The position numbers and the translations under genes were made by a program. A stretch of 64,000 nt of DNA from Janthinobacterium sp. PC23-8 (GTDB lineage: Bacteria; Pseudomonadota; Gammaproteobacteria; Burkholderiales; Burkholderiaceae_D). Where the stretch lies: assembly GCF_002250505.1 (NCBI RefSeq), contig NZ_NJGY01000002.1:586634-650633 (forward strand), given 5' to 3'. Positions 54,444 through 62,848 of the stretch are shown here, one piece after another. The notes under the pieces were generated by a model. It was not told where the DNA came from, searched no databases, and was given only the letters and a program-made list of their open reading frames with translations. Positions within the stretch are counted from its first letter, which is position 1, and every line of letters starts with the position of its first letter.

Positions 54444-56183
54444 ATGTTTTCCAGTACCCCATCCGCCGCCCACCGCGAGGCCCGCCACGAGTTGGACAAC
54501 CTCATGGAAGAGGCCGGCGATATCGTGTTCCGGCTCGATGCGGACGGCCTGATCCTGTTTGCCAGCAAGCGCGCCACCGCCCTGTTCGCCGCGCCGGCCG
54601 GCCTGGTCGGCCATTTGCTGCTGCAGCTGGCAGCCGAGGCCTCGCGCGCCGCGCTGCAGGCGGCGCTGCAGGACGCGCTCGAAGAACCGGGCCGCCTGGA
54701 AGTGCGGCTGCACACAGCGGAACAGGAAATCTGGTTCGAGTTGCGCTTGTCCTCGTACATGAGCAACGAAGGCCTGGCCGAATTGCTGGTGGTCGGGCGC
54801 GATACCTCGGCCCAGCACAATACGGAAGAGCGGCTGCGCCATATGGCCACCCACGACGCCCTGACGGGGCTGCCAAACCGGCTGCTGCTGTCGGACCGCA
54901 TCCGCATGGTGATCGCCCAGGCGGCGCGCTCGGGCCAGGGCTTTTCGGTGGCCACCATCGGTCTTGATGGTTTCAAGAAAGTCAACGACGGCCTGGGCCA
55001 TCCGGTGGGCGACGCCGTCTTGCGCCTGGCCGCCGCCCGCCTGCGCAAGACCTTGCGCGACAGCGACACCCTGGCCCGCGTCGGCGGCGACGAGTTCGTC
55101 GCCGTACTGCCCGGCAGCGCCACCGACGCGCAGATCAAGCTCGTCACGGGCCGCCTGCTGGCCACCCTGCAGGCGCCGTTCGAAGTCGACGGCCACAAGA
55201 TCTATGTGGGCGCCTCGGTCGGCGTGGCGATCTATCCGCTGCATGCGGAAGACGAGGTGCGCCTGGTGGCGCTGGCCGACGCGGCCATGTCGCGCGCCAA
55301 GGAAACCGGCAAGGCGCGCTGCCTGATCTACAGCCCGCGCCTGAACGGCCCGTCCGAGCACGATATCTCGCTCGAAGCGGCGATGTTCCAGGCCGTGCGC
55401 GAAGGCGAATTCCTGCTGTACTACCAGCCCATCGTCAACGCGCGCACGCGCCAGATCCAGGGCTTTGAAACCCTGATGCGCTGGAAACACCCGACCCTGG
55501 GCCTGGTGCCTCCGGTGCGCTTTATCCCGATCGCCGAAGCCAATGGCCTGATCAACCTGCTGGGCGCTTGGGCGCTGAAATCGGCTTGCGTGCAGCTGCG
55601 GCAATTCCAGGAGGCGGCGCAGCGCCCTCTGTACATGTCGGTCAATATCAGTCCGCGCCAGTTTCGCAACGACAAATTTCTCGACGTGCTCGACGATGCA
55701 CTGGCCTTTTCCGGCCTGTCGGGCGAGCATTTGGTGCTGGAAATTACCGAAGGCACGCTGATGATCGACCCGGTGCATGCCGAAGCCATCCTCGTGAAAA
55801 TGACGGAACGCCGCGCGCGCATCGCCATCGACGACTTCGGCACCGGCTACTCCTCGCTGGCTTACCTGAAACGTTTTCCCATCTCGGTACTGAAGATCGA
55901 CCGTACTTTTATCAAGGACTTGCCCGAATCGAGCAAGGACGCCGCCATCTGCAACACCATACTCGACCTGGCCAAACACCTGAACCTGTCAGTGGTGGCC
56001 GAAGGCGTGGAAACTGAAGAACAAATGCATTTCATCGAATCACGCGGCTGCCACTATGTGCAGGGCTATCTGACGGGCAAGCCGATGCCCGCCCATGCGG
56101 CACTGGCGGCCTTGAGCGAGAAAACCTATGCGGCGCTGGTTACCGGACTATCATCGACTGATCTGCGCGGAGGCGTGCAATGA
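54444..56183 (+). CDS. PAS-GGDEF-EAL c-di-GMP protein
   Basis: 579 residues from MFSSTPSAAHREA; the frame extends upstream to 54372 but that part looks non-coding. A PAS-like sensor spans about 20-130, GGDEF about 140-300 with an intact GGDEF at 214-218 and RDSD inhibitory site, and EAL about 315-560. The EAL motif is ETL (342-344): the metal-binding Glu is kept and only the small middle residue changes. DDFGTGYSSLAYL and KIDRTF are intact, so phosphodiesterase activity is likely and cyclase activity possible. No membrane helix. The stop overlaps the HDOD gene start (ATGA), so the two proteins are made together. Confidence 0.92.
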   Translation: MFSSTPSAAHREARHELDNLMEEAGDIVFRLDADGLILFASKRATALFAAPAGLVGHLLLQLAAEASRAALQAALQDALEEPGRLEVRLHTAEQEIWFELRLSSYMSNEGLAELLVVGRDTSAQHNTEERLRHMATHDALTGLPNRLLLSDRIRMVIAQAARSGQGFSVATIGLDGFKKVNDGLGHPVGDAVLRLAAARLRKTLRDSDTLARVGGDEFVAVLPGSATDAQIKLVTGRLLATLQAPFEVDGHKIYVGASVGVAIYPLHAEDEVRLVALADAAMSRAKETGKARCLIYSPRLNGPSEHDISLEAAMFQAVREGEFLLYYQPIVNARTRQIQGFETLMRWKHPTLGLVPPVRFIPIAEANGLINLLGAWALKSACVQLRQFQEAAQRPLYMSVNISPRQFRNDKFLDVLDDALAFSGLSGEHLVLEITEGTLMIDPVHAEAILVKMTERRARIAIDDFGTGYSSLAYLKRFPISVLKIDRTFIKDLPESSKDAAICNTILDLAKHLNLSVVAEGVETEEQMHFIESRGCHYVQGYLTGKPMPAHAALAALSEKTYAALVTGLSSTDLRGGVQ

Positions 56184-57676
56184 GCCCAGGCCACTACACG
56201 GCGCCGACGCAACTCGGCAGCAACACCCTGGAACTGCTATGGTCACGCACGCGCCAGCAGGGCGACATGCCCGGTTTTGCCAAGGCCATCGGCGCCATCC
56301 TGGGCGCCATGCGCGGCGAGGACGATCATGCGTTCGACATGACGCAAACCGTGCTGACGGATCCCGTCCTCACGCACAAGGTATTGCGCCTGGCCAACAG
56401 CGGCATGTACTCGGCGTTTGGCCAGCGCGTCAACACGGTGTCGAAAGCCGTGCTGGTGCTGGGCCTGGACGCCATCGGCCACCTGGCGCTGGGACTGAAA
56501 CTGATCGAAGAATTGTCGCAGGCGACGCCGGACTCGGTCAGCGCCCACGTCGAAATGGAAAAGGCCGTGCTGGCCGGCATGGTGGCGCAGCAAGTGGCCA
56601 CCAGCGCCGGCAGCCTGCAGGCCGAACAGGCCGTGGTGTGCTCGATGCTGCACACCCTGGGCCGCATGATGGTCACCTTCTACCTGACCGATTACTGGGC
56701 GCGGCTGCAGGCGCATGGCGGCCCCGGCAACGAAGCGGCGGCGGCGCCGGAAATCCTCGGCTTGAGCCTGACTGAAGTAGGTTATGCGACGGCAGCCCAC
56801 TGGGGCTTGCCGCAGCACCTGATCGATGGCATGCGCCCGCTGGCGCCGATGCAGCCCGACGAAGTCGTCAGCGGCGCCGACTGGATGGCCGGCCTGTCGA
56901 CCATGGCGGCGCGCTGCGCCGATTCGCTGTGGCACGACGACGCCAACGCTGCGGCCGAAGTGCAGGTGCTGATCGGCAATTATGCAGGCATGCTGGGCAT
57001 GCAGCCTGAAACGGTGCTCGAAGCGGTGGAAAAAGCCAGGGCCATGGCCGCAGCCGACCTCACCATCGCGCCGTTGTCGAAACCGATGGAACGGCGCGCG
57101 CGCCAGTTGGCCTCGACGCGCCTGCGCGCCGAAGGCAACCGCATCCTGACCGGCGGCCTGCTGGACCTGCGTGGCGCCATCGGCACGGCCAAGCCGGGCC
57201 AGATGGTGTCGATGGCGCTGGAAACCCTGCACCGGGGCTTCGACTTTTCGCGCTCGGTGGCCTTTGTGCGCAACCACAAGGACCATCTGTATGCGGCGCG
57301 CATCTGCATGGGCGAAGGCGCGGCCGCGCTGCAAAACCTGATGGTGTTTGGCGATGCCTACGAACCGAATGTGTTCCACGCGGCGCTCAATAGCGACCGC
57401 GTGATCTTCATCGACAACGCGCGCGACCCGAAATTCGCCGCCAAGCTGCCGCAATGGTGGAAGACCACCCTGTCGGACGCACGCAGCTTCGTGGTGCTGC
57501 CGCTGTCGGCCAACGGCCAGCCGACAGGATTTTTATATGGCGACTGGGACGACAGTTTCCCGCCAATCCAGCTGAACCAGACAGAATTTAATCTGATTAA
57601 CGATATCAGGGCCTTGCTGGTGCAGTCGGTGGAGACGCGGCATCAGCTGGAACTGGTGGCCAATAAAGTGGCTTGA
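56180..57676 (+). CDS. HDOD-domain signalling protein
   Basis: 498 residues. The HDOD domain (about 25-230) carries the pattern MTQTVLTDPVLTHKVLRLAN and VNTVSKAVLVLGLDAIGHLA. HDOD proteins are relatives of HD phosphohydrolases that usually lack the catalytic residues and act as regulators, often in c-di-GMP or motility circuits. The C-terminal part (about 320-490) looks GAF-like. Translational coupling to the GGDEF-EAL gene (ATGA) suggests a shared pathway. It ends just before a repeat element and the convergent aroC. Confidence 0.88.
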   Translation: MSPGHYTAPTQLGSNTLELLWSRTRQQGDMPGFAKAIGAILGAMRGEDDHAFDMTQTVLTDPVLTHKVLRLANSGMYSAFGQRVNTVSKAVLVLGLDAIGHLALGLKLIEELSQATPDSVSAHVEMEKAVLAGMVAQQVATSAGSLQAEQAVVCSMLHTLGRMMVTFYLTDYWARLQAHGGPGNEAAAAPEILGLSLTEVGYATAAHWGLPQHLIDGMRPLAPMQPDEVVSGADWMAGLSTMAARCADSLWHDDANAAAEVQVLIGNYAGMLGMQPETVLEAVEKARAMAAADLTIAPLSKPMERRARQLASTRLRAEGNRILTGGLLDLRGAIGTAKPGQMVSMALETLHRGFDFSRSVAFVRNHKDHLYAARICMGEGAAALQNLMVFGDAYEPNVFHAALNSDRVIFIDNARDPKFAAKLPQWWKTTLSDARSFVVLPLSANGQPTGFLYGDWDDSFPPIQLNQTEFNLINDIRALLVQSVETRHQLELVANKVA

Positions 57677-57689
57677 TACGTTTGCTTTC

Positions 57690-57791
57690 ACCCAACGGCA
57701 AAATCTGGGGTCTGCCCCCCCCTCGCCCGTCAGCAATGAACTCTGCGTTTGCGGCATTGAGGGTCTGACCCCGGCAGTTACGCCGTTGGGT
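57690..57791. repeat. MITE/REP-like element with nested inverted repeats
   Basis: Outer arms ACCCAACGGC (57690-57699) and GCCGTTGGGT (57782-57791) are perfectly complementary. Inner CTGGGGTC and GACCCCGG add a second pairing level, with a C8 run inside the left part. The element fills the gap between the convergent HDOD and aroC genes and resembles the diverged copy at 21071-21140. It could act as a bidirectional terminator or be a small dispersed element. Confidence 0.7.
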
Positions 57792-57795
57792 AAAA

Positions 57796-58890
57796 TTACG
57801 TCAACTTCGGCGTCGAAACAAGCACATCCCCACACTGTGCCCGATGCATCAGCGCATGGTCGATCAGCACCAGCGCCAGCATGGCTTCGGCGATCGGCGT
57901 GGCGCGGATGCCGACGCAGGGATCGTGGCGGCCGAAGGTTTCCACCATCACGGGATTACCCGCCTTATCGATCGAACGGCGCGGCGTGCGGATCGAGGAG
58001 GTCGGCTTGATGGCGATCGAGACGCTGATATCCTGCCCCGTGGAAATCCCCCCCAGCACGCCGCCGGCGTTATTGCCGACAAAGCCTTGCGGCGTCAGCT
58101 CGTCGCCATGTTCGGAACCCTTTTGCGCCACCGAATCGAAACCGGCGCCGATTTCCACGCCTTTGACGGCATTGATGCCCATCATCGCATAGGCGATGTC
58201 GGCGTCGAGCTTGTCGTAGATCGGCTGGCCCAGGCCTACCGGCACATTCTGTGCAATCACGTCGATACGGGCACCGATGGAATCGCCGTCGCGGCGCAGC
58301 TGGTCCATCGCCTCTTCCATGCTGGCGATCAGCGCGGCGTCAGCGCTGGCGGCAAAGAAGGGGTTGGTGTGCACATGGTCCCAGGACTGAAACGGCACGG
58401 CGATGTCGCCCAGTTGGCTCATGCAGCCCTTGAAGGTGGTGCCGTATTGCTGCAGCAGCCATTTTTTGGCGATCGCTGCCGCGCCCACCACCGGCGCCGT
58501 CAACCGCGCCGACGAGCGGCCGCCGCCGCGCGGATCGCGCACGCCATATTTGTGCCAGTAGGTATAGTCGGCGTGGCCGGGGCGGAAACTGTCGGCGATA
58601 TTGCCGTAGTCCTTGCTGCGCTGGTCTTCATTGCGTATCAGCAAAGCGATCGGCGTACCGGTAGTCACGCCCTGGTAGACGCCCGATAAAATTTCCACGG
58701 TGTCCGATTCCTGGCGCTGCGTCACATGGCGCGAGGTGCCCGGCTTGCGGCGGTCCAGTTCGGGCTGGATATCGGCCTGCGACAACACCAGCCCAGGCGG
58801 GCAGCCATCGATCACGCAGCCGATGGCCGCACCATGCGATTCGCCGAAAGTGGTAACAGTAAACAGCTTGCCAAAAGAGTTGCCGGACAT
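57796..58890 (-). CDS. aroC: Chorismate synthase
   Basis: 364 residues; makes chorismate from 5-enolpyruvylshikimate 3-phosphate with reduced FMN, the last step of the shikimate pathway. Signatures are [20 protein letters not shown] at the N-terminus, [20 protein letters not shown] and [31 protein letters not shown], and the C-terminal [17 protein letters not shown]. Length is normal. It is a single-gene unit, convergent with the HDOD gene. Confidence 0.97.
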   Translation of the reverse strand: MSGNSFGKLFTVTTFGESHGAAIGCVIDGCPPGLVLSQADIQPELDRRKPGTSRHVTQRQESDTVEILSGVYQGVTTGTPIALLIRNEDQRSKDYGNIADSFRPGHADYTYWHKYGVRDPRGGGRSSARLTAPVVGAAAIAKKWLLQQYGTTFKGCMSQLGDIAVPFQSWDHVHTNPFFAASADAALIASMEEAMDQLRRDGDSIGARIDVIAQNVPVGLGQPIYDKLDADIAYAMMGINAVKGVEIGAGFDSVAQKGSEHGDELTPQGFVGNNAGGVLGGISTGQDISVSIAIKPTSSIRTPRRSIDKAGNPVMVETFGRHDPCVGIRATPIAEAMLALVLIDHALMHRAQCGDVLVSTPKLT

Positions 58891-59171
58891 AGTAGGGAAT
58901 ATGAAAGACTGGAAAACGCCATTCTACCAGCCCACGCCACGCCCCACAGCGCCAGCAGGCCAATGCCACAGACTTTCTGCAGAAAATGTGGAGCAACAGT
59001 TACAATCAAGCAAAACTGAAAATATTGCTGCAATGATTAATCCTAAAAAGTACTTTCGGCTTGTTAAATCGCTATATACTTGGATCAAGACACGTGGAGA
59101 GATATCCTGTTTGATGTCGTGCCCTACATCCCGATACGCCTGCCTCATTGCGCCCTGGAGAAGTAAACTAC

Positions 59172-61433
59172 ATGCCTGAACCGATCACTCCCCTTGATGC
59201 AGACAAGGACGATCACGACGACCTGGTATTCCTTGATGAGCAACCTGCCGCGCCGGCCAGCACCAGCGCGCGCAGTGTGTGGCGAGTGATGATCATCGAC
59301 GATGACGAAGATGTCCATTCCACCACCACCTTTGCCCTCGGCAACCTGGAGATGCAGCACCGTCCGCTCGAGTTCGTGCACGCCTATTCGGCTGGCCAGG
59401 CGCGCGAGCTGCTCAAGCATGAACGCGATATCGCCGTCATCCTGCTCGACGTGGTGATGGAGCAGGACGACGCCGGCCTGCACCTGGTGCGCCATATCCG
59501 CGAAACGCTGAAAATGAGCGACGTGCGCATCATCCTGCGCACCGGCCAGCCCGGCTATGCGCCGGAAATCGACGCCATCCGCGATTTTGACATCAACGAC
59601 TATAAAACCAAGTCCGAGCTGACCCGCATCAAGCTGTTTACCACCGTGACGGCGGCGATCCGCTCCTACGAACAGATTCGCTCGATCAGCAACAGCCGGC
59701 TCGGCCTGGACCGCATCGTGCACGCCAGCACCCAGCTGATGGCCTTGCACGGCGTGCAGAACTTTTCGGCCGGCGTGCTGGCGCAAGTAGCCGACCTGCT
59801 GCATCTGCGCGCCGACGGTGTGCTATGCACCCAGGAAATCAATGACCAGGGCAAGCGCAGCCTGCTCGTCTGCGCCCATGCGGGCTGCTTTTCCGGCGTG
59901 GCGCACGGCACCCTGTGCGGCATCGAGAACCCGCAGATCGTCGGCGCCATCGAACACGCGCTGGCGCAGCGGCGCAATGTCTACGCGCACGATCACGCCA
60001 CCCTGTATTTCGCCGGCAAGTCCAGCCGCGACTCGGCCGCCTACCTGCTGCTGCCGCGCCCCTTGACAGCCATCGAGGAAAGCCTGCTCGAAGTGTTTTG
60101 CAGCAATGTCGCCGTTGGCCTCGACAATGTGGAACTGGTCAGCCACCTGCATAACGCGGCGTTTTATGACCAACTGTCAAAGTTGCCGAACCGCACGCGC
60201 CTGGTGGAAATCCTCGATGCAGCCCTGGCCGGTCCGGCCCGCGACGACGCCACGCTGTGCCTGGTCGACCTCGACCATTTTGCCGAAACCAATGATGCGC
60301 TGGGCCACAAGTTCGGCGACCTGCTGCTGGTCGCCGTGGCCGAGCGGCTGCAAACCCGGCTGGGCCCGCAACTGACGGTAGCGCGCCTGGGCGGCGATAT
60401 CTTCTGCGTGCTCGGCGACGCCAGCGAGGTCAATCCGGCGCAGGTCCTGGCGCTGTTCCAGACCCCGTTCAGCATCGACGGCCAGGACGTGCAATTGTCG
60501 GCCACCCTGGGTCTGGTGCGCCTGGGCGAACATGCGGGCACCGGCGCCGATGCGCTGAAGGATGCCGATATCGCCCTGAAACGCGCCAAGACCCAGCAGC
60601 GCACCGGCCACTTCTATTTTTCGCGCAGCATGGGCATCGAGATCCGCGAGCGCGTGCGCATGATGCACGCGCTGCGCACCGGTTTTGCGCAGGGCCAGCT
60701 GTTTGTCGTCTACCAGCCGCAGATCGACCTGTCGACGCGCCGCCCGGTGGGCGCCGAAGCGCTGCTGCGCTGGCAGACGCCGGACGGCAAGTTCATCTCG
60801 CCCGACCGCTTCATTCCGATCGCCGAGTATTCAGGCATTATCATCGACCTCGGCGAATGGGTGCTGCGCACGGCCTGCCGCGAACTGGTGCGGCTGCGCG
60901 AACAGGGCAACCGCCATTTCGTCATGTCGGTCAATGTGTCACAGGTGCAGTTCCGCCATCCGCTGTTCCTCGACATGCTGCGCACGGCGCTGGAAGACAC
61001 GCAGGCGCCGCCAGAATTCGTCGAACTGGAAATCACCGAATCGATGGCGATGGAAGAGCCTGACCTGCTGATCAAGATGCTGTGGCAGATCAAGCAGACG
61101 GGCGTGAGCATCGCCATCGACGACTTCGGCACCGGCTTTTCCTCGCTGTCCTATTTGCAGCGGCTGCAGGTGGACAGGCTGAAGATCGACCGCGCGTTCG
61201 TCACCGAAATCACCAACTCGGCGCGCGGCAGCAGCATCGCCGAAATGGTCATCCAGCTCGGCCGCAACCTGGGCCTGGCCGTGATCGCCGAAGGCGTGGA
61301 AGACGAGCGCCAGGCGCAGATTTTGCAGTCGCTGGGCTGCCCGATCGCCCAGGGATTTTTGTTCGCCCGGCCGATGACGGCCGATGCGCTGGTCAGTTGG
61401 CTCAGCAACGCGGCGCTGGAGGGTGTGGCCTGA
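59172..61433 (+). CDS. DUF3369 response regulator with degenerate GGDEF and EAL
   Basis: 753 residues from MPEPITPLDADKDD (GGAG upstream). The receiver domain (about 36-165) has phospho-acceptor Asp93 (VILLDVVMEQDDAGLH) and the DUF3369-type continuation RIILRTGQPGYAPE with NDYKTKSELTRIKLF. DUF3369 spans about 170-320. The GGDEF domain has GGDIF at 407-411, losing the catalytic Glu, so it is probably inactive as a cyclase. The EAL domain is intact: EALLRW from 529, ITESMAMEE and DDFGTGFSSLSYL, indicating an active c-di-GMP phosphodiesterase controlled by phosphorylation. No sensor kinase is adjacent. A terminator follows. Confidence 0.93.
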   Translation: MPEPITPLDADKDDHDDLVFLDEQPAAPASTSARSVWRVMIIDDDEDVHSTTTFALGNLEMQHRPLEFVHAYSAGQARELLKHERDIAVILLDVVMEQDDAGLHLVRHIRETLKMSDVRIILRTGQPGYAPEIDAIRDFDINDYKTKSELTRIKLFTTVTAAIRSYEQIRSISNSRLGLDRIVHASTQLMALHGVQNFSAGVLAQVADLLHLRADGVLCTQEINDQGKRSLLVCAHAGCFSGVAHGTLCGIENPQIVGAIEHALAQRRNVYAHDHATLYFAGKSSRDSAAYLLLPRPLTAIEESLLEVFCSNVAVGLDNVELVSHLHNAAFYDQLSKLPNRTRLVEILDAALAGPARDDATLCLVDLDHFAETNDALGHKFGDLLLVAVAERLQTRLGPQLTVARLGGDIFCVLGDASEVNPAQVLALFQTPFSIDGQDVQLSATLGLVRLGEHAGTGADALKDADIALKRAKTQQRTGHFYFSRSMGIEIRERVRMMHALRTGFAQGQLFVVYQPQIDLSTRRPVGAEALLRWQTPDGKFISPDRFIPIAEYSGIIIDLGEWVLRTACRELVRLREQGNRHFVMSVNVSQVQFRHPLFLDMLRTALEDTQAPPEFVELEITESMAMEEPDLLIKMLWQIKQTGVSIAIDDFGTGFSSLSYLQRLQVDRLKIDRAFVTEITNSARGSSIAEMVIQLGRNLGLAVIAEGVEDERQAQILQSLGCPIAQGFLFARPMTADALVSWLSNAALEGVA

Positions 61434-61452
61434 AACCAGGACTTCCAAAGAC

Positions 61453-61476
61453 AACGCCGGCGATGCCGGCGTTTTT
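61453..61476 (+). terminator. Terminator of the DUF3369 regulator gene
   Basis: AACGCCGGC GAT GCCGGCGTT, a perfect 9-bp stem, is followed by further T residues, 20 nt after the stop. Confidence 0.9.
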
Positions 61477-61496
61477 CATACCGCGTTCAAGCGTGT

Positions 61497-61943
61497 TCAG
61501 TCCGGCGTTTCAGCCGGCCAGTCGCGGATATAGGCTTTGAGCATCTGGTTTTCAAAGCTTTGCGCTTCGAGCACGGCGCGCGCCACGTCATAGAAGGAAA
61601 TGACGCCAAGCAAGGTCTTGGCGTTCATCACGGGCAGGTAGCGCGCGTGCTTTTCCAGCATGATGCGGCGCACTTCGTTCACTTCCGTATCGGGAGTCAC
61701 GGTGATCGGGTGGTCGTCCATATGCTTGCGCACGGTGCCGCCGCCGATCTGGCCCGCGTTTTCGTGCAGGGCATTGAGCACCTCACGGAAAGTCAGCATG
61801 CCGACCAGGTCGCCAAATTCCATGACCACCAGCGAACCGATGTCTTTTTCCGCCATGGTGTTGGCCGCATCAAGCAAAGGCTGATCAGGCGTTACCGTAT
61901 AGAGGATGTTGCCCTTGACTTGAAGAATTTCAGATACTTTCAT
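61497..61943 (-). CDS. CBS-domain pair protein
   Basis: 148 residues consisting of two CBS motifs (about 10-65 and 75-135) that together bind an adenine nucleotide. Features are ILYTVTPDQPLLDAANTMAE, KDIGSLVVMEFGDLVGMLTF and HARYLPVMNAKTLLGVISF. The stand-alone form is usually regulatory and cytoplasmic. The partner is unknown. It is convergent with the DUF3369 regulator, without an obvious shared role. Confidence 0.92.
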   Translation of the reverse strand: MKVSEILQVKGNILYTVTPDQPLLDAANTMAEKDIGSLVVMEFGDLVGMLTFREVLNALHENAGQIGGGTVRKHMDDHPITVTPDTEVNEVRRIMLEKHARYLPVMNAKTLLGVISFYDVARAVLEAQSFENQMLKAYIRDWPAETPD

Positions 61944-62076
61944 AATGGCCGTCCTGTCCGCGTGAGTGGTATTGTAGTTGTTCTGAGCCCTGATTGGGAC
62001 TGTAGCCTATGCCTGCCAAAAAATCCAGTCTTGCGGTCAATCAAATCCCACAGGAAAGCCTGGAACACCCACTTGC

Positions 62077-62682
62077 TTAGCCACGCCGGCGGAACCAGCC
62101 GGCCAGCGACAGGCGCTCGCGGGCGGTGGGCAGCACCTCGTGCAACATTTCGGCCGACAGGAACATCACCATGCGGCCCGCTTCGGGCAAGATATCGATG
62201 GGGCTTTCCCCCTCGGGATGCAGGCGCAGCGCGCCGCCCTGGCCAGGCAGCCAGCCGTCATTAAGGTACATCACCACCGACACCGTGCGCTGGTCGTCGT
62301 CGCGAAAACGGTCGAGGTGGGTGCAGTAAAAGGCGCCCGGCGCATACAGCGCGAAGTGGCTTTCGTACTCGTCCAGCCCCAGGAACAGTTCACGGTTCAG
62401 CCGTTGGCGCAACCCTTCCATCAAGCCAAGATACTGGTCGCAAGCCTCGGACTGCCCTTCTTCCAGCCAGGCGATGCTGTCGCTGCGGATGCTGCTGTGC
62501 ACGCCGGGAGTGCGGCCGCTGCCGGTGCCGGCCGCCTTCATGCGCCCGTCGTGGCGCGCCTGCACGCATTGCGCCGCCAGCTGGCCGGCGAGTGCCGACG
62601 AAAGAAAGCCATCGTGCCGCGACCAGCCATGGCGGTGCAAATCATCGAACGACAGGTCGCATGCAGTGGGCGAAGTTAGCAT
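62077..62682 (-). CDS. 2OG-Fe(II) oxygenase (SM-20/prolyl-hydroxylase-like)
   Basis: 201 residues from MLTSPTACDLSFDD. The double-stranded beta-helix has the H-x-D motif in FYCTHLDRFRDDDQR, the second His in EMLHEVLPT and the 2OG-binding Arg in ERLSLAGWF. This layout fits the SM-20-like subgroup of prolyl-4-hydroxylase-type enzymes, which hydroxylate proline in proteins; the substrate is unknown. The ATG is directly preceded by eight C residues (minus strand) and only a weak AAGAG further up. Length variation of that tract would change the ribosome-site spacing. No operon partner. Confidence 0.85.
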   Translation of the reverse strand: MLTSPTACDLSFDDLHRHGWSRHDGFLSSALAGQLAAQCVQARHDGRMKAAGTGSGRTPGVHSSIRSDSIAWLEEGQSEACDQYLGLMEGLRQRLNRELFLGLDEYESHFALYAPGAFYCTHLDRFRDDDQRTVSVVMYLNDGWLPGQGGALRLHPEGESPIDILPEAGRMVMFLSAEMLHEVLPTARERLSLAGWFRRRG

Positions 62683-62848
62683 GGGGGGGGCAACTCTTTT
62701 CTGGTGGAATGGTTGCAAGGGGCGGTGAAACCGCAGTCACAGATCGCGCACGTGGACATCCTACCATCCATGCACCCTGCACGGCCACTCTTCTATTGCC
62801 TGGCTAATCGGGTTACGATCTGGGCACGAAAATAATGACGGAGATATC

